From: Rhodanobacteraceae bacterium
Lineage (GTDB): Bacteria; Pseudomonadota; Gammaproteobacteria; Xanthomonadales; Rhodanobacteraceae
Assembly: GCA_009996615.1 (NCBI GenBank)
Contig: JAACZU010000007.1
Span: 124,001 to 188,000, forward strand
DNA: 64,000 nucleotides
Direction of reading: 5' to 3'
Translations under genes and position numbers: made by a program
Part shown: positions 36,590 through 46,706 of the stretch, piece after piece
How positions within the stretch are numbered: the stretch's first letter is position 1
Layout: every line of letters starts with the position of its first letter
The notes under the pieces: generated by a model
What the model saw: the letters and a program-made list of their open reading frames with translations, nothing else
Database searches by the model: none
Told to the model about the DNA's origin: nothing

Positions 36590-37045
36590 ATGTCGCGCGT
36601 TCCGCCCTCGTCCCCCGAGACCAGTCGCCGCATGGCAAAGGTTCGGCAGAAGGGAACCGGCGCCGAGATCGCACTGCGACGAGAGCTTTACCGAAGAGGT
36701 CTGCGTTACCGGATCGACTACGAGGTCATGAAGAAACCCCGCCGCGTGGCGGACGTGGCATTTCCGGGGTTGAGGATCGCCATCTTCGTCGATGGGTGCT
36801 TCTGGCACGGTTGCCCCGAGCATGCCACCTGGCCGAAGCAGAACGCCGAGTTCTGGCGGCAGAAGATCGAGGCGAATCGCCACAGAGACACCGACACGAG
36901 TTCGAGGCTACTTGATGCCGGTTGGGCGGTGCTGCGATTCTGGGAGCACGAGTCTCCGATACGAGCTGCAGAGACCGTCGCACAGACGGTCGCCATGGCG
37001 AAAGCGAAGCGCTGCACATCGCCTGTCGTAAACGAGAAGAACTGA
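36590..37045 (+). CDS. vsr: Very-short-patch-repair-type endonuclease (Vsr)
   Basis: SRRMAKVRQKGTGAEIALRRELYRRGLRYRIDY...RIAIFVDGCFWHGCPEHATWPKQNAEFWRQKIEANRHRD. Confidence 0.93.
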   Translation: MSRVPPSSPETSRRMAKVRQKGTGAEIALRRELYRRGLRYRIDYEVMKKPRRVADVAFPGLRIAIFVDGCFWHGCPEHATWPKQNAEFWRQKIEANRHRDTDTSSRLLDAGWAVLRFWEHESPIRAAETVAQTVAMAKAKRCTSPVVNEKN

Positions 37046-37053
37046 ACAGGAAG

Positions 37054-40000
37054 ATGGCAGACCGCATGGAAACCTCGAACGATCAGAAGCACCAGTCCTA
37101 CCGCGCCCGCCCGGAACCCGGCCAATTGGTCGAGGTTCGCCGACGCCAGTGGGTTGTGGCGGATGTCGCCTCTTCGAAATTGGAATCGGCTTCGGCGTTG
37201 CAGAACTGCGTGACGCTTTCATCCATTGATGAGGATGGGCTCGATGATGAATTGGAGGTCATCTGGGAGATCGAGCCCGGCGCACAGGTCATTGAGCGTG
37301 CAGGCCTGCCATCCATCACGGGGCAGGACGACTCGGACACGCTCGAAGCTTTCCTCGATGCTGTTCGTTGGGGTGCTGCCACCAATGCCGACAGGGGGTT
37401 CCTGCAAGCGCCGTTCCGTAGCGGCGTCAGCATTGAGGACTTTCAGCTCGACCCTCTGGTGCGTGCCATCGACATGGCCCGTGTCAACCTGCTCATCGCC
37501 GACGATGTCGGTCTGGGCAAGACCATCGAGGCCGGGCTGGTCATCCAGGAGATGTTGCTCCGGCACCGTGCCCGTACCGTCCTGATCATCTGTCCTGCAT
37601 CCCTGCAGGAGAAGTGGCGCGTCGAGATGCTGGAGAAGTTCGGCCTCGACTTCCGCATCGTCGACACCACCTACATCAAGCAGTTGCGGCGCGAACGCGG
37701 CATCCACGCCAACCCGTGGACATCTCATCCGCGCCTGATCGCCTCAATGGACTGGGTCAAGAGTGGCGAGGGTTTGCGAGCCATGCGCGACGTGCTCCCG
37801 CCACACGCAGGTCATCCGCGAAAGTTCGATCTTCTAGTCGTCGACGAAGCACACAACATCGCCCCCGCTGCCGGTGTGCATTACGCGCTGGAGAGTCAGC
37901 GGACCCGCTTCATCCGTGCGATCAGCCCGCACTTCCAGCATCGCCTGTTCCTGACCGCAACGCCGCACAACGGCTACACCGAGTCGTTCACCTCGCTGCT
38001 GGAATTGCTCGACGACCAGCGTTTCGCCCGCAACATTCTCCCCGACGAGAGGCAGCTGAGCCAGGTGATGATCCGCCGCCTGAAGAGCGATCTGGTCGAT
38101 GCCGATGGCAAACCGCTGTATGCCCAGCGCAAGCTGCAGGCCCTGGCGGTCCCTTACACGGCCGAGGAACGGGATATCCACCAGAAGCTGAACGATTACT
38201 GCGCCAGTCGAGAGAAGGACGCTGAGAAAACCGGAAGCACGTTCGGCACCTCGTTCGTCAACCAGCTGCTCAAGAAGCGTCTGTTCTCATCGCCCGCCGC
38301 ATTCGCATCCACGCTCGAGAAGCACATCGCCTCGCTGTCGAATAGCGCCAAGTCAAAAACACATGACGCCATGGCCGAGCGCATCCTGCGCAAAGCCATC
38401 CTCAAAGTGGATGAGGATTACGCCGATGACCAGCAAGTCGAGAACGCCCAGTCGGAGGCCGTCGAGGAGGCATCGCGCCGATCCCAGCCGCTGACGCCTG
38501 ATCAGCAACGGATGCTGGCCGACTTGCGGCAATGGGCGCAGCGCGCCAAGAACCAGACCGACTCCAAGGCCAGGGCCATCCTCGACTGGCTCTCCGCCAA
38601 TCTCAAGCCGGGCGGCCAGTGGAACGATCGCCGGGTGATCTTATTCACCGAATACCGCACCACGCACCAGTGGATGCACGAGATCCTCGCCAGTCACGGC
38701 TTCGGCGGTGAACGTCTCGGCCTGCTACATGGTGGCCTCACCCAGGACGAGCGCGAACCCATCAAAGCCGCGTTCCAGGCCTCCCCCAAGGATTCCCCTG
38801 TCCGCATCCTGCTCGCGACCGATGCCGCCTCGGAGGGTATCGACCTGCAGAACCACTGCAATTGCCTCATCCATTTGGAGATTCCCTACAACCCGAACGT
38901 GATGGAGCAGCGTAACGGTCGTATCGACCGTCATGGTCAACGCGAGAAGGAAGTGCTGATCTGGCACCCCGTCGACGGTGGTGGGCAAGGCCATGCTGCT
39001 GTGGGTGGTCATGGTGAGGACATCCTGCGCGCACTGCGCAAGCTGGAGTCGATGCGCGCCGACATGGGCAGCGTCAATCCGGTCATCGCGCCGCAAATGT
39101 CCGGTCTCATCGAAGGCTCGCTGAAGGATCTGGACACTCGCCTCGCGGAGGCCAAGATCGCCAAGGCTCGGCGCTTCGTCCGCGCCGAACGTGAGCTGAA
39201 AGACCGCGTCGCCAAGCTCCACGAACGGCTTCTCTCCACTCAGCAGGATTTCCACCTCACCCCCGATCACATTCAGATGGCAGTGAAGACCGGCCTCGCG
39301 CTGGCTGGCCGCCCACCACTGGAACCCTTCGCCTTTTCGGATGCGCCCCAGGGCAGCGTATTCAGGATGCCAGCGCTCTCGGGATCGTGGGCACGGTGCC
39401 TGGAGGGACTGCGTCACCCACATACCCAGCAGATACGCCCCATCACCTTCGATCACGGGGTCGCAAAGGGTCGAGACGACGTCGTGCTGGTCCACCTGAA
39501 CCATCGCTTGGTGCAAATGTGCCTGCGTCTGTTGCGCGCCGAGGTCTGGGCGCAGGACGACGTGAAGAAACTGCATCGCGTCACCGTCCGCACCGTGCCG
39601 GATGCGCTCGTCGATGGCCCCGCCGTGGTCGTCGTCTCTCGGCTCGTCGTCACCGGCGGCAACCATCATCGGCTGCACGAGGAACTGACCTTGTCGGGCG
39701 GCTACCTGCGCGATCAGTCCTTCCGCCGCGAAGAAGGCGTCACCCGCGTCCAGCAGTGGCTGGACGAATCGAAACCGATCACGGCGGCCCCGTCCCTGTT
39801 CGACGCGCTGCGCGTCCGCTTCGACCGTCAGCAGGAAGCCATCCTGAAAGCGGTCGATGCCCGCTCCAAGGAACGTCTCCGCTATCTGACCAATACGCTC
39901 CAGACCCGCAAGCAGCAGGAAGTCGGTGACATCGGCACCGTGCTCGACGAATTGGAGAAGGCGATCCAGTCCGAGTTGAAGAAAGGCGGGCAGCCCGAAC

Positions 40001-40200
40001 AGCTCACGCTCTTCACCGAGGACGAACGCACGCAACTGCGGCGCGACATCGCCGCGCTTGAAGCACGCCTCGCGCGCATCCCCGACGAGCGCGAGATGGA
40101 AATGCAGGCCATCGAAGCACGCTACGCCAAGCTCGACGACCGCACCTTCCCGGTCGCCGTGATCTTCGTCGTGCCGGAATCTGCTGGAGGTGCTGCATGA
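37054..40200 (+). CDS. drmD: SNF2-family helicase, DISARM DrmD-like
   Basis: LLIADDVGLGKTIEAGLVIQEMLLRHR, LLVVDEAHNI, LTATPHNGYTESF, ATDAASEGIDLQNHCNCLIHLEIPYNPNVMEQRNGRIDRHGQ; upstream of the methylase in a class-1 DISARM arrangement. Confidence 0.88.
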   Translation: MADRMETSNDQKHQSYRARPEPGQLVEVRRRQWVVADVASSKLESASALQNCVTLSSIDEDGLDDELEVIWEIEPGAQVIERAGLPSITGQDDSDTLEAFLDAVRWGAATNADRGFLQAPFRSGVSIEDFQLDPLVRAIDMARVNLLIADDVGLGKTIEAGLVIQEMLLRHRARTVLIICPASLQEKWRVEMLEKFGLDFRIVDTTYIKQLRRERGIHANPWTSHPRLIASMDWVKSGEGLRAMRDVLPPHAGHPRKFDLLVVDEAHNIAPAAGVHYALESQRTRFIRAISPHFQHRLFLTATPHNGYTESFTSLLELLDDQRFARNILPDERQLSQVMIRRLKSDLVDADGKPLYAQRKLQALAVPYTAEERDIHQKLNDYCASREKDAEKTGSTFGTSFVNQLLKKRLFSSPAAFASTLEKHIASLSNSAKSKTHDAMAERILRKAILKVDEDYADDQQVENAQSEAVEEASRRSQPLTPDQQRMLADLRQWAQRAKNQTDSKARAILDWLSANLKPGGQWNDRRVILFTEYRTTHQWMHEILASHGFGGERLGLLHGGLTQDEREPIKAAFQASPKDSPVRILLATDAASEGIDLQNHCNCLIHLEIPYNPNVMEQRNGRIDRHGQREKEVLIWHPVDGGGQGHAAVGGHGEDILRALRKLESMRADMGSVNPVIAPQMSGLIEGSLKDLDTRLAEAKIAKARRFVRAERELKDRVAKLHERLLSTQQDFHLTPDHIQMAVKTGLALAGRPPLEPFAFSDAPQGSVFRMPALSGSWARCLEGLRHPHTQQIRPITFDHGVAKGRDDVVLVHLNHRLVQMCLRLLRAEVWAQDDVKKLHRVTVRTVPDALVDGPAVVVVSRLVVTGGNHHRLHEELTLSGGYLRDQSFRREEGVTRVQQWLDESKPITAAPSLFDALRVRFDRQQEAILKAVDARSKERLRYLTNTLQTRKQQEVGDIGTVLDELEKAIQSELKKGGQPEQLTLFTEDERTQLRRDIAALEARLARIPDEREMEMQAIEARYAKLDDRTFPVAVIFVVPESAGGAA

Positions 40201-43200
40201 GCATGCACCACGAATGGCTCGCGCTCATCGAAATTTCCGGCCCGTTCCTCGCCGTCCCTGTCCTGGAGGAAGCCTTCCCGCAGGGGCTGGAGGAACTCGA
40301 TGCGGGCAAGCGCAAGCGGCTGCGGCAGGCCTACGACGAATGGCATGAGGCGCAGGAAACCGACGATCCCCGGCTCGAAGACCTGTACACGGCGTGGATC
40401 GACGAAGTGCTGTCGCGCGGACTGGAACTCGACGAGGACGGTCGTGGCGACGTGCTCAAACACAAAGACTGGTGCGCCAATCACCTGATCGTCGCGCTGC
40501 CGGAACATGGCGTGAGCCTGTCGCCCGACTTCGCCGTCGTCGGCAATGGCGATGCGCCGCTGATGCTCGTCCAAGCCTACGCGCCGGACGTCGATCTCGA
40601 CGCCACCCGGAAACTCGACGGCTGGGCCAGCACACCGGCGGAACGCATGGTCACGCTCTGCCGCGCCACAGGCTGCCGTCTCGGTCTGGTCACCAACGGC
40701 GAACGCTGGATGCTGGTCGATGCGCCGGTGGGTGCGGTCACCACCTTCGCCAGTTGGTATGCACGCATCTGGTCGCAGGAACCTGTCACCCTGCAAGCCT
40801 TCGTCCACCTCTTGGGCATCCGGCGCTTCTTCGTGGACGAGTCCGAACGACTGCCTGCGCTGTTCGACCGTTCGCTGAAGTTCCAGGACGAAGTGACCGA
40901 TGCCCTGGGCGAACAAGTGCGGCGCGCGGTCGAAGTGCTGATCCAGTCGCTCGACAAGGCCGACCAAGACCGCGACCGCGAACTGCTGCGCGGCGTGAAG
41001 GAAGCCGAACTCTACGAAGCCGCACTGACGGTGATGATGCGGCTGGTCTTCCTGCTGTCCGCCGAGGAGCGCGGCCTGCTGCTCTTGGGCGACGAACGCT
41101 ACGAGGCGAACTACGCGCTCTCGACCCTGCGCATGCAGTTGCGTGCCGAATCGGATGAGATTCTGGAGCGCCGCTGGGATGCGTGGTCGCGCCTGCTGGC
41201 CGTCTTCCGCGCCGTGTATGGCGGCATCGAGCACGAGAACCTGCGCCTGCCCGCGCTGGGCGGTTCGCTGTTCGACCCGGATCGCTTCCCCTTCCTCGAA
41301 GGCCGAGCGAAAGGCTCCGACTGGCGCACCGACGTCGCCAAACCGCTGCCCATCGACAACCGCACCGTCCTGTTGTTGCTCGAAGCCATCCAGCAATTCC
41401 AAGGGCGCACGCTGTCCTACCGGGCGCTGGACGTGGAGCAGATCGGCTACGTCTATGAGGGTCTGCTGGAGCGCACCGTCAAGCGCACCGCCGAAGTCAC
41501 GCTGGAACTCGACGCCACCAAGAGCGCGCAGTCGCCGTGGGTCACGCTGGCCGAACTCGAATCCGCGCGGCTGGATGGTGCCGCGCGTTTGGCCGAACTG
41601 CTCCAGCAGCGTTCCGGCAGTTCCGCCAGCCGCGTGCGCAACGATCTGGCCCGCACCGTGGACGACGCGCTCGCCGACCGCTTGCTGACGGCCTGCCACG
41701 GCGACACGGCACTGCGCGACCGCATCAAACCCTTCGGCCATCTGGTGCGCACCGATCCGTGGGGCTATCCGTTGGTGTATCCCGCCGGAGCCTTCATCGT
41801 CACCACCGGCTCCGACCGGCGCGAGACCGGCACCCACTACACGCCGAAGTCGCTCACCGAGGCCATCGTCGCCGAGACGCTCACGCCCATCGCCTACGTC
41901 GGCCCCGCGCAGGGCACGCCGCGCACGGATTGGGTGCTGAAATCGCCCGCCGAACTGCTCGATCTGAAGATCTGCGACCCGGCGATGGGTTCGGGCGCGT
42001 TCCTCGTGCAAGCCTGCCGCTGGTTGGCCGACCGGTTGGTGGAAGCGTGGGCACAGGCCGAGGCTCAGGGGCACACGGTCGGCATCGACGGGCGTGTGGT
42101 AGCCGCCGATGCCAACATTGAGCCGCTGCCGCGTGACACCGAGGCACGCACCATCGTCGCCCGCCGCCTCATCGCCGAACGCTGCCTCTACGGCGTCGAT
42201 CTGAATCCGCTGGCGGTTGAGCTGGCTAAGCTCTCCATCTGGCTGGTGACGCTGGCCAAGGGCCGCCCCTTCGGCTTCCTCGACCACAACCTGCGCTGTG
42301 GTGACAGCCTGCTCGGCATCCACAGGCTGGATCAGCTCACTCAGCTTTCGATGAATCCCTCAGGCCAGGGCCAGCTACGCCTGTTCGGCCAGAACATCGA
42401 GCAGGCAGTGCACGAAGCCATCGAACTGCGACAACGGCTGCGCGAAATCCCCATACGTGACATCAGCGACGTGGAGGCGATGGCGCATCTGGACGGCGAC
42501 GCGCGCCGCAGGCTGGCAGTGCCGGAAGGCATTGCCGATGCATTCGTCGGCGAAGTTTTCGCATCGGGCGGAAGTGGCACGGCACTGGAGAATGCGCTGG
42601 TATCGCTGACCGTCCAAGCCGGGCAGGTCATCGACGGAGACCGCGACGTGCTCGCCTCGATGCGCCGGAGATCGATCGCTGCGCTCTCGACCGACCTGCC
42701 TATCGACAAGACTGCCCGTCGGCCTTTCCATTGGCCATTGGAGTTTCCCGAGGTGTTCTCGCGTGAACGCGGTGGCTTCGATGGCATGGTAGGTAACCCG
42801 CCATTCCTTGGAGGAAAACGCATTTCTGGTGTGGCAGGAGACGCCTTCCGAAACTGGCTCGTGACCCACCTTGCCGATGGGCGACGCGGCTCCGCAGACC
42901 TCGTCGCGTACTTTTTTTTACGAGCATGGAGCCTGCTGCGAGACGGCGGCAGCTTTGGACTTCTCGCAGTCAATACCATAGCTGAAGGCGATACAAGGCA
43001 GGTCGGCCTGGAAGCGATGGTGGGTGCGGGCGCTGTCATTCATGCGGCCTACCCGAACGAGCCTTGGCCCGGAAAGGCGGCGGTCGTCACCAGTCGTGTG
43101 CATGTTCACAAGGGCGAGTGGTCGGGCAAGCCTTTACTGCTCGGGAGACCGGTGCTCTTCATCTCGGCCTTCCTGTCTGATCGTGAGGAATGGAGTCCCA

Positions 43201-44558
43201 AGCAACTCAAAGCCAACGGGGGTAAGGCTTTCGTCGGCTCCTACGTACTTGGTATGGGGTTCGTGCTTACCTCTGACGAGGCACGGCGGATGTTGGATGC
43301 TGACCCAAGAAACGCCGAGGTGCTCTTTCCCTATATCAACGGGGACGACCTCAACTCAGATCCTGAGCAACAACCGAGTCGCTGGGTTGTCAATTTCTGG
43401 GACTGGTCGGAGGAGCGTGCACAAGAATACGAATTGCCGTGGCGGAGGATCGAAGAACGGGTTAAGCCGGAGCGTCAGCGCGTCAACGAACGTGGTGAGT
43501 TCGTCCTTAGACAGCCACTGCCTGTGCGTTGGTGGCAATACGCTGACAAGCGTCCCGCGTTGTATCACACCGTCGGTCGCGGTCAAAGTTTTGAGCGTCA
43601 CCCGAAGGAGTGGGATCTCCGCACGAAGCCAATGCCTCACGTATTGGTCGCGGTGCAAACGACGAAATACCTGTCTGTAAGCCGCCAACCAAATAGCGCG
43701 GTCTTCTCACACATGACGATAGTTTTTGCCGAAGCATCGCAAGCGTTATACGCATTGCTAAATTCTGTCGTGCATGGTGAATGGGTAAGGAAGCATTCCT
43801 CTTCGCTGGAAACGCGACTTCGGTATATCCCAACCGATTGTTTTGAGACGTTTCCACTGCCATTGCTTCAAGGTGATCTGGAATCTCTCGGGCACCGGCA
43901 CAACGATAGTCGTCAGCAAGCCATGCTTGATCTGGGTATCGGTATCACAAAACTCTACAACCGTTTCCACGCCGCTACCGAGCGTGATTCCCGCATCGAA
44001 GGGCTGCGCGCCCTGCAGCGCGAAATGGATAACGCCGTCGCGCGCGCCTACGGCTGGGACGACCTCGACCTCGAACACGGTTTTCACGAAGTGCCGTACC
44101 TGCCGGAGAACGACCGCGTCCGCTTCACCATCTCGGAATCTGCGCGCGTCGAAGTGCTGCGCCGCCTGTCGGAGTTGAATCGCCAGCGATACGAAGAAGA
44201 AGTCGCGCAAGGACTACACGACAACGCCACGCCACGCACCTCGGCACCCAAACGCCGTCGCACCAGCGCCGACGTTCCGCAACCCTCGCTCGACTTCGAC
44301 GCCCTTCCCGCCAACGAAGGCCAATACCTCAAAGTCGCCGAACCCCGCCCCGATTACCGCGCTGGCCCCACCCACGCCATCGTCGAACACCTGAAAGCCC
44401 ACCCCGGCTGGCACGCCAAGTCCGACATCCTCGCCGCCACCGGTATCACCGACGGCCAGTGGAACACCGCCATCAACGAGCTGCTCGCAAGCGGCAAAGT
44501 CGAACGCCAAGGCGAGCGGCGTGGTGCGCGCTATCGCGTTCTGGGGGATGAGTCATGA
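40197..44558 (+). CDS. drmMI: N6-adenine DNA methyltransferase (PglX/Eco57I-like), DISARM DrmMI-like
   Basis: ICDPAMGSGAFLVQACRWLADRLVEAW, YGVDLNPLAVELAKLSIWL, VGNPPFLGGKRI; ATGA overlap with drmD. Confidence 0.88.
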   Translation: MSMHHEWLALIEISGPFLAVPVLEEAFPQGLEELDAGKRKRLRQAYDEWHEAQETDDPRLEDLYTAWIDEVLSRGLELDEDGRGDVLKHKDWCANHLIVALPEHGVSLSPDFAVVGNGDAPLMLVQAYAPDVDLDATRKLDGWASTPAERMVTLCRATGCRLGLVTNGERWMLVDAPVGAVTTFASWYARIWSQEPVTLQAFVHLLGIRRFFVDESERLPALFDRSLKFQDEVTDALGEQVRRAVEVLIQSLDKADQDRDRELLRGVKEAELYEAALTVMMRLVFLLSAEERGLLLLGDERYEANYALSTLRMQLRAESDEILERRWDAWSRLLAVFRAVYGGIEHENLRLPALGGSLFDPDRFPFLEGRAKGSDWRTDVAKPLPIDNRTVLLLLEAIQQFQGRTLSYRALDVEQIGYVYEGLLERTVKRTAEVTLELDATKSAQSPWVTLAELESARLDGAARLAELLQQRSGSSASRVRNDLARTVDDALADRLLTACHGDTALRDRIKPFGHLVRTDPWGYPLVYPAGAFIVTTGSDRRETGTHYTPKSLTEAIVAETLTPIAYVGPAQGTPRTDWVLKSPAELLDLKICDPAMGSGAFLVQACRWLADRLVEAWAQAEAQGHTVGIDGRVVAADANIEPLPRDTEARTIVARRLIAERCLYGVDLNPLAVELAKLSIWLVTLAKGRPFGFLDHNLRCGDSLLGIHRLDQLTQLSMNPSGQGQLRLFGQNIEQAVHEAIELRQRLREIPIRDISDVEAMAHLDGDARRRLAVPEGIADAFVGEVFASGGSGTALENALVSLTVQAGQVIDGDRDVLASMRRRSIAALSTDLPIDKTARRPFHWPLEFPEVFSRERGGFDGMVGNPPFLGGKRISGVAGDAFRNWLVTHLADGRRGSADLVAYFFLRAWSLLRDGGSFGLLAVNTIAEGDTRQVGLEAMVGAGAVIHAAYPNEPWPGKAAVVTSRVHVHKGEWSGKPLLLGRPVLFISAFLSDREEWSPKQLKANGGKAFVGSYVLGMGFVLTSDEARRMLDADPRNAEVLFPYINGDDLNSDPEQQPSRWVVNFWDWSEERAQEYELPWRRIEERVKPERQRVNERGEFVLRQPLPVRWWQYADKRPALYHTVGRGQSFERHPKEWDLRTKPMPHVLVAVQTTKYLSVSRQPNSAVFSHMTIVFAEASQALYALLNSVVHGEWVRKHSSSLETRLRYIPTDCFETFPLPLLQGDLESLGHRHNDSRQQAMLDLGIGITKLYNRFHAATERDSRIEGLRALQREMDNAVARAYGWDDLDLEHGFHEVPYLPENDRVRFTISESARVEVLRRLSELNRQRYEEEVAQGLHDNATPRTSAPKRRRTSADVPQPSLDFDALPANEGQYLKVAEPRPDYRAGPTHAIVEHLKAHPGWHAKSDILAATGITDGQWNTAINELLASGKVERQGERRGARYRVLGDES

Positions 44559-46696
44559 CATCACTCTCTGCTGATCGCCCAAGCACTGACCCTAAGGAGG
44601 ATTTGTTCGGGCATGCGCCGTTTGCAAAGAGCTTGGCTGACAGCATCTGTCGCTATCCGGGCAACGACGGGTTGGTGCTGGCTCTTTACGGCCCGTGGGG
44701 TTCCGGGAAGTCCACGGTTCTTGGCTATGTAAATCACTACCTTGAGCAGCAACCTGAAGACAATCGGCCCGTCGTCGTTACGTTCAACCCTTGGTGGTTC
44801 TCAGGGCAAGAAAATCTCGCCAGAGCCTTCCTTGGCCAGCTTCAGGCTGTGCTCCCCACCAAGAACGAGAAATTCAAAAAACTGGGTGATCTGCTAGGTG
44901 ACTTTGCCGAAGGTGTGGGCGGTTTGATCGACCTGTCTGGCATGACGGGTGGTGCGGCTGGCAAGCTCGGGAAGCTCATCGGCATGGTGACCAAGCGCAA
45001 GCCGAAAGATGTGCCCGCGCTCAAATCCGAGATCAGCAAGATTCTGAAGGAAGCAAAGAAGCGTGTTTTGATCGTCATCGACGATATTGATCGCCTCACC
45101 CCAGACGAAACTCGACAGTTATTTACCGTCATCAAAGCGTTGGCAGATTTTCCAAACGTTGTTTATCTGTTGGCCTTCGATCGCGAAGTTGCCGCGCAAG
45201 CCATTGAGCAACAGAGTGGCATGCCAGGCGAGCGCTATCTGGAGAAGATCATCCAGGTGCCGTTCGAGTTGCCGCCGATTGATCGTGTGGCCTTACGGGC
45301 TGCGCTGTTCAAACGCCTCAATCAGGCGCTGGGAGACACGCCGGACGGCCTATTCAATCAGTCGTATTGGACGAATGTTTTCCACGACGGGATCGACCCA
45401 TTGATCCAAGTGCCGCGAGATGTCGTCCGTTTCACGAATACGCTGTCTGTCACCTACCCGGCAGTGTGCGGTGAAGTCAATCCTGTGGACTTCATTGCGC
45501 TTGAGGCGATCCGAGTTTTTCTGCCGCCTTTGTATGACTTGGTTCGTACGAATCAAGACCGATTCGCTGGTCATAGCCGTGATGGCGGATATCAAGAGGA
45601 TCGGAATGCCAAGCAGGCATTTCATCAGCAATGGGTGGCTGAGCTTCCAGAGCGGCTGCGGGATAGCACGCAGGCATTGCTGGAGCGAGTGTTCCCAAAG
45701 ATCGGGCAGATGGGGTATGGCGCAGACTGGCTGGCTGAGTGGCGTAGGGAACTGCGTGCCTGCCACCCGGACTTGTTCCCTGTTTACTTCCGTCTGGCCG
45801 TTCCACAGGGCGCCATTCTGCGAAGCGAAATGATGGCGTTGTTGGCACTAGCTGGCTCGGCCGCTGATTTTGGAGCCGCACTTGTTCGTGCCAAGACTGA
45901 ACGACGACCAGATGGTTTGTCGAAAGCACGCGCCTTGCTTGAGCGTCTGATGGATCACGTCGAGCAAGAAATCGCAGACGAACATATCCCGACAGTTATT
46001 CAGGCCCTATTCGATGTTGGTGACTTGCTGATTGATCCCGCAGATGAGCGGGGAATGTTCGATTTCGGCAATATTTCGCGGGCATCTCGCCCCGTTTATC
46101 ACCTTCTGAAGCGAGTGCCCGCCGATCAGCGAACCGATATTCTTGATGAGGCAATCAAGGCAGGCAACGCGCTCGCTGTTCAGTCATGGCTCCTGCAAGC
46201 AGTGGATGAGGAGATCACCAAGGCAACAGTTTCAGGTGAACGCACACAACTGACGGCTGATGAGGTTACGAGATTGAAAGCCACCTGGATATCCAGAGTG
46301 CGAATGCTTTCAGCAAACGCCGATTTTATGGATCACCCAGAATTGTCAAGACTGCTTTCCATGTGGCGACACTGGGGTGATGGGGCGGAGACGCGTGCGT
46401 GGTGCGACCGCGTTACCGCGTCCGACGATGGGCTACTGGCGTTGCTGCCGAAATTCGTTCAGTACACCAGATCCCACACCTTGGGGGATTGGGCAATGCG
46501 CCTTCAACCGCGCCTAAATCCGAATTGGCTAGAAAACTATATCGATACCGCATGCTGTGCAGAGCGATTGAATGAGCTGTCAAGGAAGAACGCGATTCCC
46601 GATGCGGCCCAAGAGGCTGTCACCCAGTTTCTGAGGGAATTCGAGATGCTGAAGGTTGGAAAGAACCCGGATGGTGATGGTGCATTCGATGAATGA
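44555..46696 (+). CDS. KAP family P-loop NTPase
   Basis: LVLALYGPWGSGKSTVLGYVNHYLE, VTFNPWWFSGQENLARAFLGQL, KRVLIVIDDIDRLTPDETRQLF; ATGA overlap with preceding gene. Confidence 0.88.
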   Translation: MTSLSADRPSTDPKEDLFGHAPFAKSLADSICRYPGNDGLVLALYGPWGSGKSTVLGYVNHYLEQQPEDNRPVVVTFNPWWFSGQENLARAFLGQLQAVLPTKNEKFKKLGDLLGDFAEGVGGLIDLSGMTGGAAGKLGKLIGMVTKRKPKDVPALKSEISKILKEAKKRVLIVIDDIDRLTPDETRQLFTVIKALADFPNVVYLLAFDREVAAQAIEQQSGMPGERYLEKIIQVPFELPPIDRVALRAALFKRLNQALGDTPDGLFNQSYWTNVFHDGIDPLIQVPRDVVRFTNTLSVTYPAVCGEVNPVDFIALEAIRVFLPPLYDLVRTNQDRFAGHSRDGGYQEDRNAKQAFHQQWVAELPERLRDSTQALLERVFPKIGQMGYGADWLAEWRRELRACHPDLFPVYFRLAVPQGAILRSEMMALLALAGSAADFGAALVRAKTERRPDGLSKARALLERLMDHVEQEIADEHIPTVIQALFDVGDLLIDPADERGMFDFGNISRASRPVYHLLKRVPADQRTDILDEAIKAGNALAVQSWLLQAVDEEITKATVSGERTQLTADEVTRLKATWISRVRMLSANADFMDHPELSRLLSMWRHWGDGAETRAWCDRVTASDDGLLALLPKFVQYTRSHTLGDWAMRLQPRLNPNWLENYIDTACCAERLNELSRKNAIPDAAQEAVTQFLREFEMLKVGKNPDGDGAFDE

Positions 46697-46706
46697 AGGT
46701 GACTCC

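Noticed and set aside
40122-42323. 733-aa minus-strand ORF antisense to drmMI
   Set aside because: No recognisable motifs; mirror of strong codon bias of the true gene
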